Assembly (NCBI GenBank): GCA_030704615.1
Contig: CM060733.1
Coordinates: 75,616,907 to 75,680,906 of the forward strand
Direction: 5' to 3'
DNA from: Takakia lepidozioides
Lineage: Eukaryota > Streptophyta > Takakiopsida > Takakiales > Takakiaceae
DNA: 64,000 nucleotides
The number at the start of each line of letters is the position of its first letter. The first letter of the stretch is position 1. The notes under the pieces were generated by a model, which was not told the origin of the DNA, ran no database searches, and saw only the letters and a program-made list of their open reading frames with translations. Shown piece by piece: positions 21,913-36,900 of this stretch. The position numbers were made by a program, and so were the translations under genes.

Positions 21913-24900
21913 ATGGAGGTCTCACAAGGAGACGAGGACGGGCTTCTTCCGCTGCTCAGGTTGCACAACTGGGCCAATTTTCCACTGCCCATATCACTTT
22001 TCCAGACAGCGTCGCTATCCCCTTCTCGTAACCGCCTGCTTCTTCTATCCCACAGACATGAAGCGCTGCTTGTTCCTCTTGGACTTCCAAATGCGCAAGC
22101 CTTGGCCCGTCCCTCGGAGCCTTCCCCTTCCCCATTGGGTTCCCCTTCGTATCCATTTTCTTGTGTCAATCCCCTGGCGTCGGGTACTCCTCCTTCGACT
22201 CCCCCCAAATCCTCCAGCCGTCTATCCAATCGACGTGTGGGAGCTGCGGACGAATCATGGTTGGCACCATCCACGACTGGACCACACGCCCGGAGCTTGT
22301 CAACCCCACAGTTCTGGTCCCCGCCTGCTCTCTCAACGCCATATGCCACTCCTCTGACGACGCCCTCGGTTATCTCTCGGCGCAAATTTGCTCATATTCG
22401 TGGCAATCCTCTTTTTGAACCATTGGCGACCCCATATTTCACTCCTTCTTCAACCCCCTTCTTCACCTTCTCCCCCAGTCCTCCAAGGCAATCTCCATCA
22501 GTCCCCTCTGCCGGACCCAAATTCCCGTCTCCTTTTCCTTTCCTGTCTGACATTGAGTGCTTTTCTTGGGGCTGTTGTGACGATGGATTTGCCGCGAATA
22601 GGGCGGGAGGACCATTCAGGGAGCTCCTTTTAACCGGTGGGAAGGAGGGATTGATAATCCATGCGTTTTGCGTTAAAGAAGGATTGGGGAGTGGGTTTGA
22701 GAGTCCTACTATACGCTCCCCGGGTGTTGAATCAAGGCTGGATTTTGGCGCCAAAAGGACAGAAAGTGGGGGATTGGAGGGGAAACGCCAGGGGAAGTGG
22801 CGGAATTGGGGGGTGACGGAATTTAAACGAAGGCAAGAAGAATGGAGACGCCTGGAAGAGGAAGCTGAGAGGAGAGAGGGCCGGCAGAGGGATTCCGATG
22901 AGGGGAGGAGGCACGAGCAAAGAGGGAAGAGGAAGCTTAGATCTTTGGACGAGAAAATCGTGGAACCAGACACAGAGGGGGATAGGGAGGATGTCAGAGG
23001 CGGTGACGCCAGCACGGGTTTTGAATCCTTTGTGGTGGATGCCAAGCTGGAGGATAGTGGGAATGACATACAACTTCATTTTTCTAGGCATCATTCCTGG
23101 CCTTCATCTGCAGACGTGGTCTCCTTTCGAATTGCACACGATTCGAATGCATTTTCTCACCTGATTAGGTTTTCACAAGCTGGTAATGGGTGGGGGGAAG
23201 GGGGGAGCCCTTCTGTTAGGGACGAGCCACGGTCTACATTGGGGAGTAATTCAGAGGAGTTGGGGCCTTGTAAGTTGGACAACAGTGGTTCCCCTGCTTT
23301 GAAAGGAACAACTGGAGGAGAACAGGGTTATGAAGTTTCAGGAATTCTGTCGAACCCATCCTCTAATTTGATTGCCCTGGTCCTTGCCAGATGGTCCTCA
23401 GAGCAGAGCCAACAGTTTAAGGGGTCAAGCAAGGAAGGTAAGATTGAAGTGAGTGAAGAAGGCAAGGAAGATGTTGTGCATAGGGCTAAGGAGGAATGTG
23501 GAAGATGGAGGAAGAGTTGGAAAGGAAGTTCAGATCTGTGTGTGGTGATTGCATCGGTATATGACTGGGGCATGAAGTGGATTTCACATATAAACTTTGA
23601 GTGCACAAGCTCAGGCAAATTGACACATCAAAGCCCTTGGACAGATTTTGAGCTTGCAAATGAAATGTATCTTGGCCTGAAAGAGGAGGGATGTGTCTAT
23701 TTGTGGTCGGCACTGAGCGGGCAGTTTGTGGCCTGCATTGATGTGTTGGAGTACTGTGGATTCAAATTTTCAGGTGGACTAGTTGTCCATGACCGGAGGG
23801 ATTCCAATAGTGAAGGAATTGAAAATAATGCACAAGGAGAAGTTCGGAGACAAGAAACGATCTCAAAGGTTGATGGGATGACAGACAGGATTAGTGACAT
23901 ACAAGACAAAAATGTTCAGTCCACAGACTCACCAGTTCTAGAGATGAGGAAAGGGTCTGCATTGCCTGCCAGAGAGATTGATGAATTTGATGAAGTTCAA
24001 GGACAAGACGAGAGTGAGCAAGCTGTGGCAGAGAGGAGCCGCATCTCAGTGTCAAGTGAAGTGAACATTGGAAGTGGGAAACAGGATCGGTTTGTTCAGG
24101 TAGCAGTGACTGCAGATTGCTTGTTGATAGCCATCACTGATGAGCAAGGACTTGTGTATCTTGTCTCTGTGGATGAGTATTTTGCTGCACATCCCGTCCA
24201 TTTTCAAATCTCTTCTCCCCCTCAGCCCCGCTCCAGCTGTTGCGACTTAAGGGTTTTGTCCAGCTGGGAGGTGGCTGGGTCAGATATTGTGGGTGCAAAG
24301 CCATGCAGCTTACTGCCTAATCGCCAATGGTTGAACTGGTCTCCTCAAGAGAAAAGCAAAGCTGTGCCTAACAGCACCTTGGAGAGAGAGGTCAGCATGA
24401 TGAGTAGGCAGGGATCAAGTCGTACAGCAGAGAGGGAATCCGGACCGGGTCCCCCAACAGGAAGCACAATTGAGCGGTTAGGTCTTGGGGCAAGTGGCTT
24501 CACCTCAAGGGTGAGCCTGGCTCGGCATGGGGTTGCACCCGTGCCCTCCTTTGCAAGCCATTCAAAGCCCTTGCGAAGGGTTTTTCTTCCTATAAAGCAA
24601 AGTGAGTCCTTTGTGGGGATGGCATTGAATGCTTACGGGATCACAAGGGTGGCCGTGTCCACAAAGAATGTGCGAGAATTTATATTGGTGCAGAATGGCT
24701 TGCGTGTTTCTGGAGGGCCCTTCGATGAGTCTTGGTTGGGTGGCAAAGACCATCCTGCCATTCAACAGTGTGTGAGTAGTCAGAAAACGTATGCAGGGGA
24801 AGTCCTAGCATTTGGCTCTCAAGGATGTCTCTACTTAGTGTCAGCTACTGCTCTCCATGTTGTCCTCCCCCCCCTGCCTGCCTCTACCCCTCTATCTTCT

Positions 24901-27900
24901 TCTCTGACAGTTGGTCGCGAAGGTCCTTGGTGGCTCACTGGGTCTGGCTCTGACCCCGTGTCGAGCAAGTGGGAGGGTATGTTGCCTCTTCTCAGCAGCA
25001 GACCAGTGACCCAGCACTGGCAGACGGAAGTGCTGGATAGATCTCTTGTTTATGATGGCTTGGAGGAAGCTGAACGATTATGCATAGAAAATGGTGAGTC
25101 CATCTATCATCTGCGTAGATGAGGAGCAAACTTAACCGATATTATTAACTGTAGGGACTTGTGTTCTGTTGCTCTCCTGCTACTTGGTGATCTGTTGGAG
25201 CATAGGCACGTGCAATTTTTTCAATGTTCACGTTTACTGAAGTGTGCAGGATGGAGCCTGCAGCTATTACGATTGAGGAGGCTGCAGTTGGCATTGGATT
25301 ATGTACGGATTGATGAGATAGAGCAGTAAGCATGGGCTCTTCATCCTTGGTGGCTTACATTGTCTAGATGACAACTGCTTGGTATCGGATGACACGTGAC
25401 TAAAAGTCTTTTGACATGCTTCTGAAGATATATCTGGCCATTTACCATACTTAAATTGAACCCTGAACACTGATGCCAAACTGTCCACCACCTCTCATCA
25501 GGCCTCCTTATTTGATTGATTTTGTTTGTCGAATCGTTATTGAGCCACCCAATGAAAGGGCTGGCAGTCTGACAGCAAACCTCCACCTCCTAGTGGTTGA
25601 CGAGAGGTGTTCTTGGCTTCAGAGTCTGTTGGGAGAGTTGCAACCCTGAGCCTGAGAAAGTAGCCATCAGAGGGCACTTAGTGACAGAGTACAACTAAAC
25701 CCTTCCTAGGGCTTTGCAAGTAGTTTGTTTGATGTTACTGTGTCGTGAAGACTGTAGGGCAACCCGTTTCAACACAATGCTGCAAGTGTAAAGCTGCCCA
25801 CCTGTAGGTCCAGCTTGGGAGTCAAAAGACCCTCAACCGATTTGGCAGGCAGTGTGTCTGAGTATCCATAGAACCATATCCATATCCAGGGATCTTGATT
25901 TATGCTCCCCTCTAGGCTTGCATTCAGCTACACTCACAAGCATGGCTTTCCCATCTTAGCCCACTCACTGATGTCATTATCAATCAAAATGTATGGCTCC
26001 CTTTTATCCTTCTGCTCTGCTGTGGCTGAAATGAATGCTATTTTGCAATGATCAGCACGTCTGGCCATGAGATAGCTGGAAATATATCACATGTGGTTGC
26101 TTGGCATCCATACAAATAGGAAGAGCCCTTGCATGTGAGTAACCCTGAGAACCACTCAGGTGCCAAGTAGTATGTCCACTACAATGTTTTGAAGGAGATC
26201 AAAGGCCTTTCTATCACTGGTGATACATCAGCAGTACTTTTTACATTGTCTGGTCCTTAAGGGCTACAGTCAACTGTGGCTTCAACCCTATTGGTTCACT
26301 AAGACGAGATCATTGGCTGCAGGGCATTGGAGGCACTGGTTCATGTAGGGGCAGCAGAGGCAGGTATGCCACGAGTACTGTTTGCAGCTGTGGAGCTCAT
26401 GCTCAACCGTTTTGGCTCTGATAGTGAGCTCAAGCAAGCCTCCCGGTCAGTCTTATCATCCATCCCCCTTAATCATCTTCTGCCTTGAAGTTTCGTTGCA
26501 CCCGAGTTGACAGACTTGTTCATTCTTATCTCAGTGTAGTAGCTTCCTTTCCTTGTCCTCTCTGTTGTTATTATTGCTCCGCATTATATGGACTATTCCA
26601 GTGTTTAGTCTCTAGATATGTTGAAGGCGCAAATCTTCAAGCTAAGCCCTGTTGGGTGACAGGTCCTGTCATCTGTGTGGGTTCCTTAGATAATATACCC
26701 TATAATAGCTAGAAGTGGTACAATATCCCAGCTCTAGCATAGACTCAAGAGTGCACCGAAGTATTCTGAAGTCCAATTGTCTAGGATGCCCTGGATTGGG
26801 GCATCCTACAGAGTGAACTTGAGGTAAAAGAGTTTTACTGTTGGATTTTCCTCCATCACTGGATGTGCCGTCATAAGCCTTTCTAGCTACTGGTTGACAT
26901 TCTTACTTCCGTGGGATATAGTTTGTGCAATTGTGAGTTGTCTCACAGTATTATTTGGGCACCTGCAATGTCCAGGCTGCTGGCGCTAGCAGCCCGTTTC
27001 TCAACCAGGCTGGTCCGTCGGCACGGCATGGCAGGATTCCAAAAGCAGCACTCCCAGAAGACGGACGTCAATACCACAACTGCAGCTACTTCATCCCCAT
27101 TCCAGTCCACCAAGGAACCAAGCAAATTCAACAGTCCCAGTGGTGTAACTGAACTGGCACGCTTTTTAGAAGTGATTCGGAGTCTACAGGACCATTTGCA
27201 GGCAAAACGAAGGGGACCCCACCGTGGCAGCAAGGTAAGCACTCCGCTCCAACTTTTGGTCTGTTTGGCATTGGTTTGGTTGGCCATGGAGGTGTAACTT
27301 GACATATTAGTTAAACATCTCATTAAGGTTGGATCTGTCAGTGGAAGTTGCTAGGACCTGTGTATCGTTAACCTGCCTATTGTTGTCAGGGTGAATGAAG
27401 TCGAGGACTCCTGAATTGAAAGCTCAAGTCACATGATCACATCTCTGTTTCATGAGTTGCTCGAATTACCGTCTAATTGCGATGACCCTAATGCTGGGTT
27501 GTTGGTTGGGTATATAATGAGAAGTGCATGTCGTCAGGCATAGCTTGTCACTCAAAATGATTTGGTTTGACCAGTATTAGGAATGCATCCTAAGAATTGA
27601 GAAAATTTTCTTTTGACAATTGGCAAAAACATTGACTGGAACTTACATGGGACCACAGGGAGAAGTGAATACTGAAGGTTTGTTGATGGGAGGAGATGGA
27701 AAGAACAGACCCATTATTGAACTCCCTGCTGAAACACCAATTCAAGTTTCTCCTGATTCATATGATGCTACAGCTGTTGTGCCTGGAGAGCAAGCTAAGT
27801 TGCTGCTTGATACGCAAGACATGGCACGCCTGGTTCCAGCTTCTTCAGGGGCCCTGGTAGCCGCAGCAGGCCCCTCAGGAGGTAGTGCTGCCTGGGACTT

Positions 27901-30900
27901 TTCAGTTGGAGAAGTTCCAGAGGAAGCAAAAGGCAGACGGACCACTTCATTGGAAAGTGCCGGAGAGATGTTTGCACGGTGGGAGGCTGCAGGTGTTGAT
28001 GCTGAGAATGTTGTGCGGGATGCTTTGCGGGCAGGACGTGTGCCACTGGCTGTGGTGCAGCTACATCGAATGCGCTCCAAGGCATTCATGGATGGTTCCC
28101 AAGACCATCGTCCAGAGATGGTTGATGTGTTTCAAGAAGTTCAGGAGATTGGCAAGGGAATTGTCTATGAGTTGCTCTGCAAGGTGAGCAGTTGTATGAC
28201 ACTTTCCTAGGCAGTAGCCATGGCTGAATGAAGCATCAGCAGGGTTGTCTAGTTTGTTAACAGCGGGGTATGCTCAAGGAGCCCCATTGATCAACCAGAG
28301 CCGGTCTGTTTCAGCAAGCTTCTGTGAGGTTTTTCCTGTGGGTGGTGACTTGGTGAGGGACCTTTGAGGAGCCATCAGCAGTTGCTCCAAGAAAGACCGC
28401 TGTGTAGCATGTTTCAGGCCTTGAAACATAAAATGATGAACTACAAAATGCAGGACCTACTTTTCTGGTTAGATAGGCCTGGATATCCAAGCCTTGTGGT
28501 TGTAAGTTGCTGTAATCTGCACACTCAGTTTTACCTTCGACTACTCAATATGGATCATTTTGTGCTGAAAGATGTTGCACATCTACAGGGAAAAACAGCA
28601 CTAGCAATGGCGGCTCTTCGAAGGCTGGGGGAAGATATTGAGGTTGCCTTATATGAACTCGCCTTTGGAACAGTGCAGTGCAATCTCCGTAAGCAAGCCA
28701 AAATGGAGCTTCGACGGCACACCCGTCTTGGTTCTCATGATTTTCAGTTGCTGGAGATCACTTCGTACCTTGAGGTATTAGTTTTTACCATTACACCTTT
28801 GTGTTTGATCGTATGGCTTCACGTTGATCTAGATTCAGCTTTGTAGCCTTGCTTGGATGTTTTAGCTTGGATGTTTTGGCTTCAGTTGTAAAGAAATACT
28901 TGTGTATGTGATTGGAATTCACAAGACAGTTCTCATTTCTCGTTGTCACGTAAAGCGTTGTTCCATCCGGCTTCTCTTGCTCTCGAGGTGCATGCATTCT
29001 CGTGGTCATAATGCCGACTCACACAATCATCTGAAGTCTAATTGGATTTTTGAGGGTGTTATGAAGGGCCTATATCCCAGTAGCAGTTTCTGGGGCACAT
29101 ATGGGGCTCGACAGCGCAGTCGATCAGGCAACCGCACCGTCGATGTTGCAGCATCAGAAGAGGAGGATGGACTGAAGTTGCAACTATTTTGTCACAGTAA
29201 GCTGGCTGGAGATTTCATTATCGAATGTGGGGAAGTGGATGGCGTGGTTTTGGGTTCTTGGAATGCCCATGCTGGTTATGAAGCTAAGGATGATGTTGGG
29301 GAGGAGCAACATAAACCAGAAGCAGGGTACTTCGTAGTGGCAGCTGTATGGCTTCATGCTTGGGACCAGCGGACTGTTGATCGGGTAAGTAATCTGTCGC
29401 TTCATGCCCTTGACCTAACTCAAGCATTCTTCTTTGTGAACTAGCTGGTAAACATCCAACTGCTGAATCTGCCACTGGCTGCTACATGCCACTTGTAGAA
29501 TTGACTGACCCTGAATGGAGTGATAAAGTTTCTTTCCTTCTTTCTGTTGAAAACCACCTGATATCAGTGCACTAAAACCAGAGAGTATAGCTAGTAAGCA
29601 TTTACCAGGTGGAATTGAGGCCGACTTGACAGTGCTGTTAAGATGGGTGTCTACCTGCATGTCTGGTATTTTTACTACTGAATGTAGTACTTCCCTTCCA
29701 CCATGTTGTTAGGTGTGTCGTCGTCCTCCATAAGCTGACAGTGATTTTCCTGAATCGTCACTCCGTCCAGCTCTCAACTTCGTAGGAGGCACTGGCATTT
29801 TACTGATAGGAATATGGACGTAAGGGGCTGGGTAGGACGGAAGGGTTGCTGGAGGCTTGATAGTGCAATACGAGAGTATTTTATTGACAACTAGGAAGGC
29901 AACAGTAGAATCTCCTGGTGTTGTAACTTGATCTATGCAACTGGACTGATTGCCATCGCCCTGTGTACACCTGGTTGAAATGCAGGTAATATTGGACCAG
30001 TCTCTAGTGACAGGGGAGCACACATCATGGGGGGCCCAATTGGAGTACCATGTGGCCCACCATAACTGGTCCCAGGTGTCTGCCTTACTTGATGCCATTC
30101 CTCATTCTGTTGTGTATGAAGGGGAGCTGCATGTCCACCTAGACTGTGATGATGCTGTCAAGTCCTTTGCCGAAGGCATGACACATCCAGGTGTGACGGA
30201 AGAGGTATATTCGGACAAAGCTCCCCAACAATGGTCAGCAAGCACTGCCAAAGCAGTTATACCAAAGGTACATGTGCTGGGAATTAACATGAGATCAATG
30301 TGCAGTGCATGGTTGTGGCACATGATGGAAGAGAAGCTGGCAAAGAGCCACATCTTCTTGCGCACTCAGTGGCATGGGACCTCTGAGCTTGTGTCTTTAT
30401 TAGCAACGGCTGGCCTCCTCTTTCACCGTATTGGTGCTCGAGGTGCAAGTAGCAAAGGCAGGCAGCAGTTTGCAGCTTGGGTGGGGGCGGGTCTCCCTCA
30501 TGGCTCCACGCAGTTTCACAGGGATTCTGTACGAGCAGTGCATGAACTGGTGGTGCGTCACTGTGTTAGGCACTCACTTGTCAATCTACTCGAGCGGTAT
30601 CTCAACCACCACTCATTAGCCCTTGACAAGGTGTCGGCTGCCCTTATGCGGTCTGTTGTGGTACGCTTACATTCTGACCAATTCGTGGCTTGGACTGGAT
30701 TTGCTAGTGCCTTGGCTTCCTCATCATTATTCTTCAAAGGCAGATGCTGCAATGATAGTCACTTAATAACCAGCTGGGGTGTGGAGCTGTAAGGAAGCCT
30801 ACCTACCAATCGCCAGTGATCAAGTTTGTAGAAGTGACCACTGTGCATTCCCAATCAAGCCATGCATAGTGTTCAGATGTGGATTTGCATAATCTAAACC

Positions 30901-33900
30901 AGGGGGTTTGGAGTTAAGGATGGTGGAAAATGTCTGGTTTTTTTTTTCTGATCAAGGTTCTCCTTGCATAATTTTCTTCGTCCTCCAGAGGGGCATTGAG
31001 ACTTTGTGGGTTGCTTTTACGTTCTATTACCTCTGATGGTGCACAGTGGAAATTACTGGATATGAAGAAGACTTGAAGAAGCTTCATTGAGATTCCCAGC
31101 CAACCATGTGCATGGTGAGGGTGGACAGGGAAACTGCGAGTGGGCACAGTGGCTGCTCCTCTCGCGGCTCAAGGGGCGTGAGTACGATGCTTCCTTTGCA
31201 AATGCCCGCTGCATTCTGGCTCCAAGCACTCACCCTGGCAGGAACTTGGAAAGTGCTGATGCCAACCATTCCATTGCTACGGTGAACGACATGGCTGCTG
31301 CTGGAAGAGAGATCATAGCCCTTACGACACTAATGTACGCTCCACATCCACTCCAGAAGTGTTTAACTACAGGGAGTGTTAACAGCTCCATGGGACAATC
31401 CTGGCAATCTTCACTGGAAAATATTCAGCCGGGACTGCAGAATTATCCCACCTTGTGGCATAGCCTGGTGGCTGCTAGCTTTGGGCAGGATTCCTGGGGC
31501 TTTTATTCTTCTCCTTCCCCAAAGGCTGGTACTGCCCTGCCCTTCTCGAAGATTGAAATGATATGCCTGTTACTTCTTTCTGTTTGGTCTGTCTTTCTCT
31601 CTCACAAATGCATGTGCATGCTGTTTCCGGACAATTTGTCAATCCTCGTAATGGTTGTCTTTTTGGTGTATGCATAAGGGGTAAGCATGAGAGGGTTGCC
31701 AAGCTACCTGGAGTGGCGGGAATCCCTCTTTGCATCTGCTGCTGGTGATACATCGCTGCTTCAAATGCTACCTCGCTGGCTCCCCAAACGTGTCCGTCGG
31801 CTTCTTCAGCTTTCCATTCAGGTTTCTATCCGCTATTGCAAATTTGTGCTACTTCTGGTTATACGTGAGCCTTCTGTTCAAATTTTTGTCTTTTCTGATA
31901 GACATGTTAGTTATGCCTGGGGAGGTCTGCTGATATAGGAAAGGAATATATCCTAAAGATGATCAGAAAGGGGGAATTCAAAGATGTAAGCAATCAAGGG
32001 CTGCATTCTGTTTAGGTGATTGTGGAAGAGCTTTTGTTTTTCCATACATAACATATATATAGCCCAATACATGTTCCACCTTCAATGGAAGAGGTCAATT
32101 TTATTGGGAATCTGTTCATGTGCAAATGGTGTGGGGCCAGGGACCTGTTGGAGGGGGCCAAGCCGTGTTGCAATGTGGGAGTGAGGCAGCGGTGAAAGTG
32201 GCAGTAGCAGAGGCTGCTGCTGGAGAACGAGCAGCACGTGCTGCAGAAGTGGAGATGGAGGAAGATAGCGTGCTCGGGTGGGAGGCCTCCATCCAGTCTA
32301 ACATTGAGGAGGAGCTTTATGCCCCATCGTCTGAGGTCAGTTAATTCCTCCATGATCTGTCTGTACTTCGACTAGCACATTCCATCAGAAGGGCCCCATC
32401 AGAAAAGGCTGGTTGCGGACATTGTATGGAAACTGTCAACATTTTGTATTGTAAGAAACTGAAACCCCAATCTGAGATTTTCCAGGAAATGGCATCTTGG
32501 TTACAATGACTGTGTTGGTTGCTTTGTAATATATTCTTGGTGGGATCAGCATCATTTTCAATGTTGTTTTATCTGTTACCTTCCCCTTGTCTCTTAGTCT
32601 GTTTGAGAGTTGGCCTGTGATAACGGGAAATACACTCTGATTCGAGTTGAACCGTTTCCTTAAATACTTACCCCTGGTTGTGTAGGATATGATCACCTCC
32701 TTCCTAGTCTGGCTGCTTGGGTGACTGCGGATGACTGACTGTTATTTCTGCTTTAGTTCAACCATGATATGGATTCACTGCTGCAAGACCCTAATGATTT
32801 CATATGTGATACACAAGATGACACTGGGACTGCAGGAGGCAGGGCTGGGAGTGGAGCATCATTTGCGGCGTGGTCGTGCGTTGGCTGCCTTGAACTCTCT
32901 CCTTGCTATACGTGCACACACATTGGGCTCTTCTGTTGAACAGTCGGGGAAACCCATGCCCTCTTCATCCGAAGCTCAGGTGTTGTTGTCAAGCTTGACA
33001 GAGAGCGAGAAAAAGCTGATTGTGTCGGTATGTGAACTCTGTACCCCCTGGCACACGTTGAGGGGAATGCATTAGATGTCTTTGAGCGTTGTCAAAGATG
33101 CTTTTCGCTCATTTCGCTTTCCTCTCTTTTCAGTACTTCATGTCAAGGTTGTTCATATCTGCAGGTACTTCCCTTAGCCATTACAAACTATGAAAATACA
33201 GTGATCGTGGCCGCTTGTGCCTGCTTCCTCGAACTGTGTGGGCTCTCTGCTCACCTACTGCGGGTAGATGTGGCAGCACTCCGTCGGATCGCCCAGTATC
33301 TCAAGAGACAAGACCAAATTGAGGGTACTTCTTCGGCAGGTGCAACAGCATCACGAGAGACTACAGCTGTTGCAAAATTATATGGAGCTGATGTTGCAGG
33401 GTCACTTGCCAGGGCATTGGCAGATGAATATCTGAATGCTGGCATTGGAATTTTAAGCAGCAAACCTGTAGAATCAGTAGAAAGGGGTAATGTGAACCGA
33501 AGGCCTAGTAAAGCTGTTTTGGCAATACTGCAGCAACTGGAAAAGGCTAGCCTCAAGGATGAAGAGCCAAAGGTGGAGGGCTCCTCTGGTGCTTGGCTGT
33601 TGAATGCTTCTGGGGATGGATCTGAATTGCGAGCTATACAACGTTCCATGAGTGAACGCTGGAGCCTTGTCACCGCTTTCTGTCGTGCACATCAGCTTCC
33701 CTTGAGCACCACCTATCTTAGAACACTTGCAAGAGATAATGACTGGGTATGCTCTCATGAAGTATCACCACTCTGCTGCACTTTGTTTTGCAGTACATTA
33801 GGTTTGTCACCTAAGAGCATCCACAATTATTGGCCTGAATTCAAGCATGTCTCCATATGTCTCTCCATGTCTGTATTTGAGTAAAGCATCGAGAAAACTA

Positions 33901-36900
33901 TTCTGTGTGGCATTCCACCTGGTTGCAAGGTTATGCCAACCCAGAGATTTGTACGTCATTACTTTACTCATTGCAATGAATCTTTTCATTGTCACATCAT
34001 TTGCCTTGTTACAGGTGGGGTTTTTGGCCGAAGCTCAAGTAGCGAGTTGCCCTCTGGATGTGCTCCTCATACTGGTAAGATGCAGTTGTTGTGTATATGT
34101 GGATGCAGTGATCTAACATCAAAGGTTGTGGTGGTACTAGTGTTTGTTGAATAGGCGATGGTGCATGAATGTGCTCCTATGTTTCTGTCCGTTCCCCGCT
34201 GGTAGGTGTCTTCTCGTTCGTTTAATCCCTCTTCCATGCATGAGCGTGTCTTTAGGGGCTGTTTTCAAAGACATCTCTCTCTCATTGCACTCCTGGCTGG
34301 AGTGGCCAGCTATGGGTTGTGTATGTCTTTTGTGTTGTCCATGATGGTCTTTGTTTCTGGTGTGCAGGCCTCAAAAGAGTTCACAGACATCCGATTGCAA
34401 AGTCATGTCCTGACAGTGTTGAAGAGTTTGCCAGCAGCACCACAGAAGCCATCTGTCGTAACTGGTTTGGCTGGGTTGCAAGGAGATGGATTGCTAGATG
34501 TCAATATTGGAATGCCAGCAGAATTGTTTGGCCTATTGGCAGAGTATGAGTTGCGTAAGGACTCAGGGTCTGCGCTGCTTGCCAAGGCCAAAGAGTTGAG
34601 GTGGCCACTTCTTGCAGTTGTGGCCTCATGTTTTTCAGATGTCACAGCACTATCTTGCTTAACCGTGTGGCTGGAGATTACTGCAGCCAGGTTTTCCCCT
34701 TGTACATCTGCTCTTTTAGTCTTTTCCTGATGTTTCCTTCATCATTGCATAGCATCTAAGCGTATATAGTGCTTTCATGTCTTGCCTACTGGCTTATATG
34801 GTAATTGTTTCCAGCAGTAACTCTACAATATCTGGGTCGGGTATTTTGCTGAAACTGGACACATGGTACTGGCAGGGAAACTTCAGCCATACGTGTGACT
34901 GATGCAGCTGCTCATATCTCAGCTTGTGTGGGAGCTGTTGTGGAAGCAACCAATTCTCTGGTCAAGAGCACCGCAGTGTTCCCATTCAATCGCAAAAATC
35001 CCAAAAGACGACGTCACATATCGCCAGCCAACATTACAAGCTCACAAACAAATGAGCCTCAGGCTGGCTTCAAGGAGGCTACTGATGGGCCTAGCCTTAC
35101 CTTCACTGCTGACAGTCCAGGTACCTCGGTCCATGAAAAGGGAGGGCTTGGAACCGCACCAAAAGTGCATATGTGGAATTGTGAGGTGCCCAGCCAAGTC
35201 GATAGGGGTGCTGAGCAGGAGTCACTTGCAGTTATGGTGGCAGTGCTTTGTGAGCAGCAGCGGTTTGTTCCTCTGCTAAGGGCGTTTGAGTTGTTCACTC
35301 CAACTTCATCCCTCCTGCCCTTCATCCGCTTTCTTCAGGTGTGTGGCAGATACAGTGCATTCAGCTGTTGAGTGCCTATGAGGCGGAACTAGGTTTGCTC
35401 TTTTGAAGCTGTGTAGTTGGGAAGCTCATGAGTTATCAATTGGTTATTGTAGGAAACTTGGACTTTTTCTTTAGTACCAGAGGCTGTAGTTGCAATTTCT
35501 GTAAATTATTTTCAAGTGAAAAACCTTAGTATTGATATTGGAGTTGAAGGAGATGAAGGTAAGAAATACAATACATACAAACTCAGTGTGGTGATCATGT
35601 GATTCACATCAGTTGCCAAGCTGTTTTCCAAAGAAACCAGTGCAGAGCGGAGAGCCTGCTGTGCCGGGCCGCTAGCCACATTAGCCTTGTGTCTTTAGAT
35701 CAGAACGGCACTGCTAACAATCACAGGGAGTTGGGTGGCCAGGCATTTGCACAGATGCGGATCTCCGAGGCGTCAGCACACTTGGCAGCATTTTCAGCCC
35801 TCTTGAAAGAAGAGACGCATCAGCATAACCAGCAGATCAAGAATGGGAAGAACAGCACAGCATGGATCACAGCCGCTGCGGTGGCTGCTGCAGATGCTAT
35901 GCTGGAGGCCTGCCCATCCCCTTATGAGCGCCGCTGCCTTCTTCAGCTACTTTCAGCAGCAGATTTTGCGGATGGAGGGATGGCGGCAGTGCGGTTTCGC
36001 CGCTTTTACTGGAAGATGCAGTTGGCAGAGCCTGCTTTGCGGCCAGGGATCGATTCGGTTCCTGACGGCCCCAATCTGGACAATGATGCTTTGTTGGTAT
36101 CACTGGAAACCAGTGGGCAGTGGGAAGAGGCACGTACCTGGGCACATCAGCTGGATCTGAATGGGGAGCGCAGGGGCTCTGCCATCCACCATGTCACTGA
36201 GACACAGGTAAACCCCAGCAGAGAGTGCTAGTGCAGGTCCAAATCCATCTTTTACTAGTTATTAAGAAGCTGCAATTTTATCTTGATCAAGGTCTGGAGC
36301 AGTAAGCTTTCTGGTTGCTGACAAGTTGTCAGGATGGTATATAGGACCATGATGAGCTAGACTGCACCTTAGACCTACTTGTTATGACTTAACTCTGGAA
36401 CAGGATAATTTCTGCCAAAGGTTAATATATTTGCTTTAAAACTTGCAAAATATGGTCAAGATTTGACTCAAGTCTCTTTCCCTCCAATCCTGTGTTTTTC
36501 TTACTTCTGATTGTGTTGGGCCATTCAGCCTGGTTGCCCACACTGGAAAGTCACAGGTTTTTTGTCTTAAGGGAGTCCCAGGAAGAGATTTTCTGGATAC
36601 AGATCTGCATGTTCAATCTTGACAACTAGTAATTAATTGTTTGTAGTGACTAGGCATAGCTATGTAAGTCAAGTTGCACTATGTATATACTTCTTGGGTT
36701 CTAGACTCAAACTAAGGCAAGCAGGTGAGGGAGCTGATGACAACCACAGTGGTTGGCTGGCAGGCTGAAGCAATGGTGGTGGAGTGGAAAGAGCTCCTTT
36801 GGGATGTGCCTGAGGAGCGTGCTGCTCTCTGGGAACATTGTCAAGCTCTCTTTACCAAGCACTCCTTTCCTCCACTACGGGTCAGTGCTCTCGACCCTTT

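Noticed and set aside
21864-23069. Long open frames on the minus strand opposite spatacsin exon 1
   Set aside because: They are mirror frames of the biased Ser/Pro/Glu-rich coding exon and have no family signature.
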